DNA of 64,000 bases from the NCBI GenBank assembly GCA_016285245.1, contig JAEEQH010000002.1:1-64000 (forward strand), in the 5' to 3' direction. Shown in pieces: positions 29,205-38,281 of the stretch. Positions within the stretch are counted from its first letter, which is position 1. The number at the start of each line of letters is the position of its first letter. This DNA comes from Prevotella sp. (lineage in GTDB: Bacteria; Bacteroidota; Bacteroidia; Bacteroidales; Bacteroidaceae). Under the pieces are notes generated by a model. That model searched no databases. It was not told the origin of the DNA and saw only the letters and a program-made list of their open reading frames with translations. The position numbers were made by a program, and so were the translations under genes.

Positions 29205-29980
29205 ATAAGATCAATCAAGTATTTGCAGAAAGGGGCGACCGGAAACTGCTAAGCCTCTACTTCTGCGCCGGTACCCCCACCCTCGACGGCACCGCCGACG
29301 TTATTCTCACCATGCAGCGCCGCGGCATCGACTTCATCGAGGTCGGCATCCCCTTCAGCGACCCGCTGGCCGACGGTCCCGTCATCCAGACGGCGGCCAC
29401 AAAGGCCCTGAAGAACGGTATGAATTTGCATCTGCTTTTCGAACAGTTGAAATCCATCAAGGACCAGGTAGAGATTCCCCTGATCCTCATGGGCTACCTG
29501 AACCCCATCCTGCATTACGGCGTGGAACGGTTCTGCCAGTCGTGTGCTGAAGCTGGCGTCTCAGGTATGATCATCCCCGATCTGCCGTTCAAGGACTACC
29601 AGGAGGTGGTGAAGCCCGTGGCCGACAAGTACGACCTCCGCGTCATCATGCTCATCACGCCGGAGACCAGCGACGAGCGCATCCGCTTCATCGACCAGCA
29701 CACCGACGGCTTCATCTATATGGTCAGCAGCGCCGCCATTACCGGCGAGCAGAAGTCGTTCGACGAGCAGAAGCAGGCCTATTTCCAGCGCATCAACCAG
29801 TTTCAGCTGCGCAATCCGCGCATGATTGGCTTCGGCATCAGCAACGCCCAGACGCTCCGTGCCGCCCAAGACAACGCCGCCGGTGCCATCATCGGCTCGA
29901 AGTTCGTTGCACTCTTAGACGAAGCCGAGGGTAACGCCGACCTTGCCCTCAACCGTCTCTTTGAAGCGCTGGGAAAATAG
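29201..29980 (+). CDS. trpA: Tryptophan synthase alpha chain
   Basis: TrpA cleaves indole-3-glycerol phosphate to indole and glyceraldehyde 3-phosphate and passes indole to TrpB. The 259-residue barrel has the catalytic Glu in DFIEVGIPFSDPLADGPVIQ near residue 47, the Asp in MIIPDLPFKDY near 127, and GFGISNAQT near 210 for phosphate binding. It is the last gene of the operon, 48 bp before the terminator hairpin. Confidence 0.98.
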   Translation: MNKINQVFAERGDRKLLSLYFCAGTPTLDGTADVILTMQRRGIDFIEVGIPFSDPLADGPVIQTAATKALKNGMNLHLLFEQLKSIKDQVEIPLILMGYLNPILHYGVERFCQSCAEAGVSGMIIPDLPFKDYQEVVKPVADKYDLRVIMLITPETSDERIRFIDQHTDGFIYMVSSAAITGEQKSFDEQKQAYFQRINQFQLRNPRMIGFGISNAQTLRAAQDNAAGAIIGSKFVALLDEAEGNADLALNRLFEALGK

Positions 29981-30027
29981 TCTCACCAGGCCTCCTTTGT
30001 GCAGATATTATTATGTTTTTGAATATA

Positions 30028-30079
30028 GGTTGCATTGTTGCTGCCCCCCCCCTTTATCAGCAACTTTGCAACCTTTTTT
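30028..30079 (+). terminator. trp operon terminator with a C9 loop
   Basis: GGTTGC (30028-30033) pairs with GCAACC (30068-30073), and inside this GTTGCTG (30037-30043) pairs with CAGCAAC (30058-30064); six T follow. The loop begins with nine C (30044-30052). Confidence 0.92.
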
Positions 30080-30145
30080 CATAATCTCCTATAAATGCTG
30101 CATATATTACCAGAGAAAGAGGCCCTTTGGTATTGGCCGAGAAAG

Positions 30146-30159
30146 TGTAAACGATTACG
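30146..30159. promoter_or_regulatory. Candidate operator of the pectin locus, site 1
   Basis: TGTAAACGATTACG matches the palindrome CGTAAACGTTTACG at 12 of 14 positions. Its downstream edge is 45 bp before the -7 element at 30204-30211. Two similar sites serve the other promoters of the locus. Confidence 0.65.
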
Positions 30160-30203
30160 TTATAAAAAAACTTAATAAGTTCGGGATTTCGGGCTTTTTT
30201 CCG

Positions 30204-30211
30204 TATCTTTG
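30204..30211 (+). promoter_or_regulatory. -7 element of the GH28-GH105 / pectate lyase operon
   Basis: TATCTTTG lies 63 bp upstream of the ATG at 30274. The -33 region reads TTCG, a weak match to TTTG, which fits a promoter that needs an activator. Confidence 0.75.
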
Positions 30212-30273
30212 CCGTCGATAGGCAAAGAGATATACGTCCTTTGTCGAGACTACGGACTAAAACAAACGACTAT

Positions 30274-33200
30274 ATGAAGAAACTATTCCTACTGATGCTC
30301 ATCGGCACGTTTCTGACACTCACGGCGAAAGCCAGCGAGTGGGACGAAGCTGAATACAAGAAGATCGAACAGAGCATCAAGTCGCCACAGATTAGCGGTA
30401 AGGACTACCTAATTACGAAGTTTGGCGCCAAACAAACCAACACAGCTGCACAGAACCAGAAGGCCATACAGAAGGCCATCGACAAGTGCTCGAAGAACGG
30501 GGGCGGACGCGTCGTCGTGCCTGCCGGTCAGACATTCCACACGGGTGCCATCGCGCTGAAGAGCCACGTCAACCTTCACGTCGAGGAAGGCGCCGTCCTG
30601 CAGTTTGCATTCGAGCCAGAGCTCTACCCCATCGTCGAGACGTCGTGGGAGGGTCTGGAGTGCTTCAACCTCTCACCCTGTGTCTACGCCTTCAAGCAGA
30701 CCGACATCGCCGTGACGGGCAAGGGCACCATCGACGGCGGTGGCTCCAAAGAGACGTGGTGGCCGTGGGTCGGCACAGCCAGACACGGATGGAAGGAGGG
30801 CATGATAGCCCAGAAGATAGAGGCACGCCCGCGCCTGCTGAAGAACGGCGAGGACGGCATCCCGATGTACGACGAGCAAGGCCGTCGCTCCCCCGAGCGT
30901 GTCTTCGGACCGAAGGACGGCCTGCGTCCGCAGCTCGTCTCGTTCAACAAGTGCGAGCGCATCCTGTTAGAGGACGTCACGCTGCTGCGCTCCCCGTTTT
31001 GGGTCATCCATCCGCTGCACTCCACCGACGTCACCGTTCGTCGTGTAAAGATGATCAACGACGGTCCCAACGGCGACGGCTGCGACCCGGAGTGCTGCGA
31101 CCGTGTGCTGATAGAGGACTGTTTCTTCAACACCGGCGACGACTGCATCGCCATCAAGAGCGGCCGCAACCGTGATGGCCGTGAGCGCAATATGCCGAGC
31201 AAGAACATCATCATTCGCAACTGCGAGATGAAGAACGGCCACGGCGGCGTCGTCGTAGGCTCGGAAATCAGCGGCGGCTGTCAGAACGTCTATGCTCACG
31301 ACTGCGAGATGGACTCCCCGAATCTGGACCGCGTGCTGCGTATCAAGACAAACTCCTGTCGCGGCGGCATCATCGAGAACATCAATATGCGCAACATCAA
31401 GGTCGGCCAGTGCGGCGAGGCTGTTGTCAAAATCAACCTGGACTACGAGCACAACGAGATCTGCTGTCGCGGTTTCAACCCGACGGTTCGCGATATCAAT
31501 GTCGAGAACGTCACCTGCGGGAAGTCCAATTACGGCGTGCTGGTCATCGGACTGGACACCGTCTGCAACGTCTACGACGTGAACATCCGCAACTGCCGTT
31601 TCGACAACGTAGCCCATGGTAACAAAATCACCGGTCTGACGCGATATATCCGCTACGACAACTACTTCTGCAACGGTTCGCTCTGCCTGACGGAGCTGCC
31701 CTATAAGCACTACTCCGAATGGATGACCTACTCTGAGATGAAAAGAACGCCGAGGTCCTACATGCTCGACTTCTCGACAAAGCCCAAGTGGTCGTACGTC
31801 ATGGGCATCGAACTAGAGGGAATGCTCGACACCTATCTTAAATATGGCGGCGAGGACATCCGCCGCTACTGTCAGGAGTACACAGACACGATGATTAACC
31901 AGCAGGGCGACATCCGCGGCTACAACATTTTGGACTACAACCTCGACAACATCCGCACCGGCCACTTCGTAACCCGTATGTACCAGCAATGGCCCGAGGC
32001 CAAGAATCTCAAGGCCATGCAGACCATGATGCGCCAGCTGCAGAACCAGCCGCGCACCATTGCCGACAAGGTGTTCTGGCACAAGGCCATCTACGCCTAT
32101 CAGGTGTGGCTCGACGGTATCTTCATGGGCTTGCCCTACCGCTGTCTGACAGCGCCCATCACAGAGGCTGCCGATAAGTCCAATAAGACAAATAAGACCC
32201 ATAAGTCCCAGACCATCGCCATCTACGACGACGCCGTCAACCAACTGAAGGTGACCTACGAGCGCACCCTCGACCCGAAAACTGGCCTCAACCGCCACGC
32301 CTACGACGAGACCCGCAAAGCCTTCTGGGCCGACAAGGAAACAGGACTCTCACAGCATTGCTGGGGTCGTGCGCAGGGCTGGTACACGATGGCGCTCATC
32401 GAGGTGCTCGACGCCCTGCCCGAGACCTACAGCCGCCGCTCCGAGGTCATTGAACTTCTCCAGAAGGATTTTGATGCTATTCTGAAATGGCAGGACAAGA
32501 AGAGCGGCGTGTGGTATCAGGTCATGGACTCGCCGGGAAGAGAAGGTAATTATCTGGAGTCAACCTGCTCGGCCATGTTCACTTACGCCCTGCTGAAAGC
32601 CTACCGCAAGGGCTATGTCGGGGCGAAGTACCGCGATGCCGGCATCCGTGCCTACAAGGGTATGATCAATAAGTTCATCCGCGTGAATGCCGACAAGACC
32701 ATCTCGCTGACCAACTGCTGTTCGGTAGCCGGTCTTGGTCCCGCTGCCACCCCCGAGGTGGAGGCCGCGCTGAAGAAGGTGAACCCCAAGGGCACGGTAA
32801 AGGAGAACCAGAAGCGTGACGGCAGCTACGTCTACTACCTCAGCGAGAAGATACGTGACAACGATGCCAAGGGTCTCGGCCCGTTTATCTGGGCGTCGCT
32901 GGAGATGGAGATGCTTGGCTATGATACCAGCAACACCACGGCTGAGATTAACCGTCAGGCTGTGGTCTCGCGAAATAACCCAGTCATCACCGAGGCCGAC
33001 GCGCTGGCCTCCCTCACCGTGGGCAACGGAAGTTTCGCCACGACAGTCGACGTCACAGGCCTGCAGTCGTTCCCTTTTGATTATGAGGCAGGTGTGCCTC
33101 TGACAGCCATGTCCGACTGGGGATGGCATAAGTTCGAAAACACCAACGGCCTGACACCCGAGGACAGCGAGAAGTCGTTCGACTTGGGGCACGGCCATCC

Positions 33201-35124
33201 CGAGGTCTACGCCGTGGAGTACAAGGCGTCTAAAGGCGATGCTGAGCGCAACGTGGCCGCCACGGAGTACTTCCGCGTCAATCCTCACCGCCTGAACCTC
33301 GGCGTCATCGGCCTCGACATGACCCATGCCGACGGTAGCCGCGTGGCGCTGAAGGACCTTAAGGACATCCATCAGGAGTTGCAGATGTACGACGGGAAGA
33401 TTGAGTCGCACTTCGCTGTCGATGGCAACCCCGTCGATGTGACCACCGCCTGCCGCTACAACCGCGACGCCGTCATCTACCGAATCAAAACGACGATGCT
33501 TAAGCAAGGCCGCGCACACGTCAGCATCCGCCTACCCTATCCCACCGGAAAGCATGCCGACGGCGCTGCCGACTGGACGAAGCCTGAGCGCCATCAGAGC
33601 CGCATCATGACAGGTCAGACGACGGAGCCCAACAGCGCCATCATCGAGCACAGACTGGACAGCACCACCTACTACATCCAGCTAAAATGGCAGGGTAACG
33701 CCACGCTGAGCGAGAAGGCTCCCCACGAGTTCATGCTCACCACGGACGACGAGGTGCTGATGTTCAAGGCCGAATACATGAATCAACTGAACAGGGCCGA
33801 TCCCGACGAGGGCGGTCTGGTGTTCGACCAGCAGCTGCGCTCCATCATCAGTTCATGGAACCGATGGTGGCGGGATGGCGCCATCGTCGACTTCAGCCAA
33901 TGTACCGACCCACGTGCCAAGGAGCTGGAGCGCCGCGTAGTGCAGTCGCAGTACTTGACGAAGGTTAACTGCGCCAACGCCCTGCCGCCTCAGGAGACGG
34001 GCTTGACGTACAACTCGTGGTTCGGACGTCCGCACCTGGAGATGACGTGGTGGCACATGGTCGACTTCGCCCTTTGGAACCACCCGGAAGTGGTGGCACA
34101 GGTGCTCGACTGGTACAACCAGCAGGCTTTCGGCAATGCTCTGAAGATTGCCGAGCGCCAGGGCTTCAAGGGCGCCCGTTGGATGAAGATGACCGACCCC
34201 TGGGCCGGTGAGGCACCGTCGAACACCGGTTCGTTCCTCATCTGGCAACAGCCACATTATATATATATGGCCGAAGAAGTCTACCGTGCCGAGCCCACGG
34301 CGTCGACCCTCGTCCGCTTCGGCGAGCAGGTGGAACAGACCGCCGTGTTCATGGCCGACTTCGTGAGTTACGACAAGAAGACGGGCAAGTACTTCCTTCA
34401 GGGAGCTACGTCCATGCAGGAGTCGATGTCGAAGGACTTTTCGTATAACCACCCGTTCGAGCTGGCCTACTGGCAGTATGGTCTCACGCTGGCCAATGCA
34501 TGGCGTGAACGTCAGGGCAAGGCCCGAAATGCCGAGTGGGACAAAATAGCCCGGAACATGGCACCCCTGCCGCAGACGAAGGACGGCATCTACACCGCCG
34601 GTCTGCCGAAAGGCAAGACGACCGGACTGAAAAGCTTCGACCCCTTCGATGCCGTTGCCAGCGGTGCCCAACCCGTCGTCTTCACCGAGACGTTCGAAGA
34701 GAAATGCCGCAACGACCACCCCGCCGTCCTCGGCCCCTTCGGTATGCTGCCGACGGTCTCTATAAGCCGTAATACTATTGCGGCAAAGAAGACGTTGGAC
34801 TGGGTGATGCAGAACTGGAACTGGCCGACCACTTGGGGCTGGGACTACGGCATGACGGCGATGGCCGCCGCCCGTCTCGGACAACCGGAAATGGCTCTGC
34901 AGGCGCTGCTCATCGACACCCAGAAGAATACCTACCTTAAACAGGGCCATAACTTCCAGACTGCCGACCGTCTGCGCATCTACCTGCCCGGCAACGGTGC
35001 CTTGCTGACGGCCGTGGCCATGATGTGTGCCGGCTGGGACGGCTGTGAACAGCCCCTGAACCCCGGTTTCCCCCAGGACGGCACATGGAATGTGCGCTGG
35101 GAGGGCTTACAGAGAATGCAATAA
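30274..35124 (+). CDS. Pectin-degrading fusion: GH28 polygalacturonase + GH105 + large C-terminal glycosidase-like module
   Basis: This exported protein has 1616 residues. The ATG at 30274 starts a signal peptide ending A-K-A (about residue 19). Residues about 35-480 are a GH28 right-handed helix with NDGPNGDGCDPE near 262, the Asp pair in NTGDDCIAIKSGR near 288, GHGGVVVGSE near 324 and LRIKTN near 352. Residues about 500-885 are a GH105 unsaturated (rhamno)galacturonyl hydrolase with WGRAQGWY near 700. Residues about 900-1616 resemble an (alpha/alpha)6 glycosidase with an N-terminal beta domain (WFGRPHLEMTWWH near 1250, GARWMKMTDPW near 1302); I cannot assign its family. Joining a polygalacturonase with a hydrolase of unsaturated products suggests stepwise digestion of pectin. 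An insertion of 9-bp repeats encodes KSNKTNKTHKSQ near residue 634. Confidence 0.88.
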   Translation: MKKLFLLMLIGTFLTLTAKASEWDEAEYKKIEQSIKSPQISGKDYLITKFGAKQTNTAAQNQKAIQKAIDKCSKNGGGRVVVPAGQTFHTGAIALKSHVNLHVEEGAVLQFAFEPELYPIVETSWEGLECFNLSPCVYAFKQTDIAVTGKGTIDGGGSKETWWPWVGTARHGWKEGMIAQKIEARPRLLKNGEDGIPMYDEQGRRSPERVFGPKDGLRPQLVSFNKCERILLEDVTLLRSPFWVIHPLHSTDVTVRRVKMINDGPNGDGCDPECCDRVLIEDCFFNTGDDCIAIKSGRNRDGRERNMPSKNIIIRNCEMKNGHGGVVVGSEISGGCQNVYAHDCEMDSPNLDRVLRIKTNSCRGGIIENINMRNIKVGQCGEAVVKINLDYEHNEICCRGFNPTVRDINVENVTCGKSNYGVLVIGLDTVCNVYDVNIRNCRFDNVAHGNKITGLTRYIRYDNYFCNGSLCLTELPYKHYSEWMTYSEMKRTPRSYMLDFSTKPKWSYVMGIELEGMLDTYLKYGGEDIRRYCQEYTDTMINQQGDIRGYNILDYNLDNIRTGHFVTRMYQQWPEAKNLKAMQTMMRQLQNQPRTIADKVFWHKAIYAYQVWLDGIFMGLPYRCLTAPITEAADKSNKTNKTHKSQTIAIYDDAVNQLKVTYERTLDPKTGLNRHAYDETRKAFWADKETGLSQHCWGRAQGWYTMALIEVLDALPETYSRRSEVIELLQKDFDAILKWQDKKSGVWYQVMDSPGREGNYLESTCSAMFTYALLKAYRKGYVGAKYRDAGIRAYKGMINKFIRVNADKTISLTNCCSVAGLGPAATPEVEAALKKVNPKGTVKENQKRDGSYVYYLSEKIRDNDAKGLGPFIWASLEMEMLGYDTSNTTAEINRQAVVSRNNPVITEADALASLTVGNGSFATTVDVTGLQSFPFDYEAGVPLTAMSDWGWHKFENTNGLTPEDSEKSFDLGHGHPEVYAVEYKASKGDAERNVAATEYFRVNPHRLNLGVIGLDMTHADGSRVALKDLKDIHQELQMYDGKIESHFAVDGNPVDVTTACRYNRDAVIYRIKTTMLKQGRAHVSIRLPYPTGKHADGAADWTKPERHQSRIMTGQTTEPNSAIIEHRLDSTTYYIQLKWQGNATLSEKAPHEFMLTTDDEVLMFKAEYMNQLNRADPDEGGLVFDQQLRSIISSWNRWWRDGAIVDFSQCTDPRAKELERRVVQSQYLTKVNCANALPPQETGLTYNSWFGRPHLEMTWWHMVDFALWNHPEVVAQVLDWYNQQAFGNALKIAERQGFKGARWMKMTDPWAGEAPSNTGSFLIWQQPHYIYMAEEVYRAEPTASTLVRFGEQVEQTAVFMADFVSYDKKTGKYFLQGATSMQESMSKDFSYNHPFELAYWQYGLTLANAWRERQGKARNAEWDKIARNMAPLPQTKDGIYTAGLPKGKTTGLKSFDPFDAVASGAQPVVFTETFEEKCRNDHPAVLGPFGMLPTVSISRNTIAAKKTLDWVMQNWNWPTTWGWDYGMTAMAAARLGQPEMALQALLIDTQKNTYLKQGHNFQTADRLRIYLPGNGALLTAVAMMCAGWDGCEQPLNPGFPQDGTWNVRWEGLQRMQ
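32176..32204 (+). repeat. AAGACCCAT-type repeats inside the GH105 coding region
   Basis: The coding sequence contains three to four copies of the 9-bp unit found between trpD and trpC. The unit keeps the reading frame and yields a Lys/Asn/Thr-rich stretch. Confidence 0.75.
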
Positions 35125-35141
35125 AAACAAAAAATTACAAA

Positions 35142-37307
35142 ATGAAAAAACTACTTACTACACTAACTCTCGCAGCCCTAACGCTGGCTGCACAAGCACA
35201 GACCGCTCCCGCCTTTCCTGGCGCAGAGGGACACGGCCGCTACACTACCGGTGGCCGCGGCGGCAAGATTGTCCACGTGACGAACCTCAACGACTCTGGA
35301 ACAGGGTCTTTCCGTCAGGCCGTCAGCGGTACCGACAAGAAAATCGTAGTCTTCGACGTCGGCGGTGTCATTGCTCTGACGAAGGACGTCAACATCGGTG
35401 CCAATACCACCATTCTCGGACAGACGGCGCCTGCTCCGGGTATCACCCTGCGCTACTTCACCGTCAACCCTAACGGCAACAACATCGTCATGCGCTTCGT
35501 ACGAGTGCGTCGTGGAGAGGAGAAGGATGTCAATGACGGTGCCGACGCCTCCACGGCCCGCCATTTTACCGGCATTATCATCGACCACTGCTCGTTCTCA
35601 TGGAGTATTGACGAGGTAGCATCTTTCTATGACAACAACAACTTCACCTTACAGTGGTGTACTGTCGGCGAGAGCCTGAATAACGCCGGCCACGGTAAGG
35701 GAGCCCACGGCTACGGCGGCATCTGGGGTGGCAAGCTGGCATCGTTCCACCACAACCTTATCTGTCACGTGAACAACCGCTCTCCACGCTTCAACGGTGC
35801 CCGCTACGATTGGAACGGCTATACCGGGAACAAGCTCTACAGCGAGTATAAGTGGGCGAACGCCGTACAGGCCGAGAACGTGGACTTCCGCAACTGCGTC
35901 ATCTACAATGCCAACGGCTGCTACGGCGGGCCTGGTGGCGGACAAGTCAACATGGTGGGCAACTACTACAAAAATGGTCCTGCCGCCAGCATTGACCGTT
36001 TGACGACAGCCAGTTATGGTGACAACGACAACTCGGAGAATTACCCCAAGTACCAAGGCATGAATAGCCGCTACTATCTGGACGGAAATACTATCAATGG
36101 TCAGGCTGCGGGCTGGGAGAAGATGAAGTATGACGCCAGCACGCCCAAAGTAGGCAGCACCTACTACAGCTATGACCCCAACCACTACTACGGCAGCGAC
36201 CTCACCTATACGACGGTGAACGGTAAAGATGCAATACCCATGAAATTGACGGAACCGGCACCCTATGGTGAAGTGACAACCCACACGGCCGCCAAGGCCT
36301 TCGAAAAGGTGCTCAGCTATGCCGGTGCATCGCTTACCCCCGACGATGTGGACCAGCGCTACTTCAAAGAAGCCAAGAACGGCACGGCCACCTACAAAGG
36401 ATCGGTAACAAAGAAATCCGGTCGCATCGACAAAGTCTCTGACGTCAACGGCTACACCGAGGCAAACTTCGGCACGGGCAGTCGTGAGGCCGGCTTTGAC
36501 ACCGACCGCGACGGCATTCCCGATGCCTGGGAGACGGCCAACGGCCTGAATCCCAACGATGCGACGGATGCCTTGAAGACGACGCTCGACCCTGCCAAAT
36601 ACTATACGAACATCGAGGTCTACGCCAACTCGCTGGTACAGGACATCATGCTTGCTGGCAATGCTGACGCCAAAGAAGCCGCCAAGGAGTACTACCCCGC
36701 CTACAAGAAGGAGGACGGCACACAAGTAGAGGCAGTCAACACCTCGGGAGCGGACACCAGCGGTAGCGGTACCACGCCTTCGCAGGAGGCCGCAACGTAT
36801 ACCGTCATGTTCAACGGTTCAAACGTACAGAATCCCGACGGTTTTTTTACGTTCAATGAGGCAAAGCACAACTTCAACACTAAGTTTCAAGGCTCATACG
36901 ACGGTCTGACCTTCAATAGTGGTCTGAAGTTGGAAGGAGCGACCCTCGTTGCCTTCACCACCAACGCTATCGGTACGGTAACTATCGTCCAGTCTACGTG
37001 GAGTAACTTCTCCTTGAAGCTTGACGGCAACGAGCTAGACGTTGCAACGGCCACCACACCTGCAGGCAGTGACGGGGTTCGCGTTTATACGGAAGCTATT
37101 TCGGCAGGCGAGCACAAGATCACTCGCGGTAATGGCGAGAGCGGAATCTTCTACGTCATCGTGAAGACTGAGGGTAACGCTACGGGTATCACCACCGTCA
37201 GAGCCCGCACTCAGACAGGTGCGACGTACAACCTCGGCGGACAGCGTGTAGCTGCAGGTTACAAAGGCATTGTCGTGAAGAACGGACATAAGCAGGTCGT
37301 TCGCTAA
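35142..37307 (+). CDS. Exported PL1-type pectate lyase with C-terminal sorting-like tail
   Basis: The 721-residue enzyme should cleave polygalacturonate by beta-elimination, giving the unsaturated oligomers that GH105 enzymes use. The ATG at 35142 starts a signal peptide ending A-Q-A-Q. The parallel beta-helix (about 25-400) has the PL1 start PAFPGAEGHGRYTTGG, VTNLNDSGTGSFRQAV near 48, IIIDHCSFSWSIDE near 147 and RSPRFNGARYDW near 218 with the catalytic Arg. A calcium-type segment DTDRDGIPDAWE near 450, a Ser/Thr/Gly linker near 545 and a beta-sandwich (about 560-675) follow, then the tail YNLGGQRVAAGYKGIVVKNG. It starts 17 bp after the GH28-GH105 gene and is co-transcribed with it. Confidence 0.93.
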   Translation: MKKLLTTLTLAALTLAAQAQTAPAFPGAEGHGRYTTGGRGGKIVHVTNLNDSGTGSFRQAVSGTDKKIVVFDVGGVIALTKDVNIGANTTILGQTAPAPGITLRYFTVNPNGNNIVMRFVRVRRGEEKDVNDGADASTARHFTGIIIDHCSFSWSIDEVASFYDNNNFTLQWCTVGESLNNAGHGKGAHGYGGIWGGKLASFHHNLICHVNNRSPRFNGARYDWNGYTGNKLYSEYKWANAVQAENVDFRNCVIYNANGCYGGPGGGQVNMVGNYYKNGPAASIDRLTTASYGDNDNSENYPKYQGMNSRYYLDGNTINGQAAGWEKMKYDASTPKVGSTYYSYDPNHYYGSDLTYTTVNGKDAIPMKLTEPAPYGEVTTHTAAKAFEKVLSYAGASLTPDDVDQRYFKEAKNGTATYKGSVTKKSGRIDKVSDVNGYTEANFGTGSREAGFDTDRDGIPDAWETANGLNPNDATDALKTTLDPAKYYTNIEVYANSLVQDIMLAGNADAKEAAKEYYPAYKKEDGTQVEAVNTSGADTSGSGTTPSQEAATYTVMFNGSNVQNPDGFFTFNEAKHNFNTKFQGSYDGLTFNSGLKLEGATLVAFTTNAIGTVTIVQSTWSNFSLKLDGNELDVATATTPAGSDGVRVYTEAISAGEHKITRGNGESGIFYVIVKTEGNATGITTVRARTQTGATYNLGGQRVAAGYKGIVVKNGHKQVVR

Positions 37308-37319
37308 CACGTACACAAA

Positions 37320-37403
37320 AAAAGTGCCACTTTTCTTCGGATAAGTGGCGCTTTTCTGCAAATAAGTGGCACTTATTCGGAAATAAGTGCCACTTATTGT
37401 ATG
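37320..37403. repeat. Tandem array, four units of exactly 21 bp
   Basis: Units are 37320-37340, 37341-37361, 37362-37382 and 37383-37403. Each carries AAGTG(C/G)C(A/G)CTT, an AAG-N5-CTT palindrome, in the same place, with variable spacer. The array fills the gap between two convergent 3' ends; no standard terminator is present there. Confidence 0.88.
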
Positions 37404-37439
37404 AATTCTCGAGAGAATTCAGCGGAAAGTCGGCTCCTT

Positions 37440-38069
37440 TTACTTCATGTACTTACGACCGTTCTTGATAACCAGGCCTTTGTAGCCAGCACCCACCTTC
37501 TGACCAGCGAGGTTGTAGACGGCGCCGTCTTTCTGTTCAGCCTTAACGGTGCTGACACCAGCGCTACCGCCGCGAACGACCTTGATAAGCGTCACGTTTG
37601 TAGCGGTGTTGCCATTACGGCCAAGATAAATCTTATCGGCATCGGCCTCAAGCGTGTAGCTCTGCTCAGCGGGATCTTCAGCGACAATGCGGGAGTTGAT
37701 GAAGTCATCGAAGGTATTCAAGGCAGTAGGAGTAGTACCATCGAGGGTGAAGACGACAACAGTACCTCTCTTCGACTCGTCTGAATTGTTGATGGCACCA
37801 GAAACAGTAATGACATCACCAGCCTTGAAGCCGCCCTCAACCTCCAGATTGATGGAGTTGTTATTGTATACCTCGTCAGTAGTAAAGCCATTTGCCAGCT
37901 TGTAGCAAGCTACGGCGTCAACATTCAAGTGAATCTTGACAGTAGCCTCAGTAGTGGTACCTGTGAACGTAATTCCATCCTTACTGGTGGGGAAATCAAT
38001 CAGCGTGGTCTGTGCGTACATGCCAACAGATGCAAGCGTAGTAACGATAAGTGTAAAAATTTTCTTCAT
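37440..38069 (-). CDS. Small exported beta-sandwich protein with sorting-like tail
   Basis: I do not recognise the function of this 209-residue protein. The ATG at 38069 begins a signal peptide (MKKIFTLIVTTLASVGMYAQ); the frame upstream of it runs across the promoter and is ignored. The body (about 22-165) is one beta-rich domain like a carbohydrate-binding module, with alternating hydrophobic residues and many Asn, Thr and Gly. The end, AVYNLAGQKVGAGYKGLVIKNG, is nearly the same as that of the neighbouring pectate lyase. It shares a divergent promoter region and a candidate operator with the CE8 gene, so it probably belongs to the pectin locus, perhaps as a surface pectin-binding protein (inference). 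Confidence 0.7.
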   Translation of the reverse strand: MKKIFTLIVTTLASVGMYAQTTLIDFPTSKDGITFTGTTTEATVKIHLNVDAVACYKLANGFTTDEVYNNNSINLEVEGGFKAGDVITVSGAINNSDESKRGTVVVFTLDGTTPTALNTFDDFINSRIVAEDPAEQSYTLEADADKIYLGRNGNTATNVTLIKVVRGGSAGVSTVKAEQKDGAVYNLAGQKVGAGYKGLVIKNGRKYMK

Positions 38070-38108
38070 AAGCATATTTGTTTTAGTTAATAAATAAGTA
38101 TTCTGCTG

Positions 38109-38139
38109 CAAAGATACGCTTTTAATTTCATACTTCAAA
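38109..38139 (-). promoter_or_regulatory. Promoter of the small exported protein
   Basis: On the minus strand TATCTTTG (38109-38116) and TTTG (38136-38139) are 19 bp apart. The operator at 38160-38173 begins 44 bp upstream of the first base of the -7 element. Confidence 0.82.
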
Positions 38140-38159
38140 GGAAAGAAAAGAAAAATTTA

Positions 38160-38173
38160 CGTAAACGTTAGCG
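38160..38173. promoter_or_regulatory. Candidate operator of the pectin locus, site 2 (shared, divergent)
   Basis: CGTAAACGTTAGCG matches the palindrome CGTAAACGTTTACG at 12 of 14 positions. It is exactly 44 bp from the -7 elements of both divergent promoters (first bases 38116 minus, 38217 plus). Confidence 0.72.
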
Positions 38174-38193
38174 AAAAAAAACGTGGGAAATAT

Positions 38194-38224
38194 TTTGTTC
38201 TACTCATGTTTTTTACTATCTTTG
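38194..38224 (+). promoter_or_regulatory. Promoter of the CE8 gene
   Basis: TTTG (38194-38197) and TATCTTTG (38217-38224) are 19 bp apart, with the start codon at 38282. Confidence 0.82.
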
Positions 38225-38281
38225 TCCCCGCAATGACTGACAAAGAGCTAAAACATTAATAACAATCTAATCAAAAAACGT

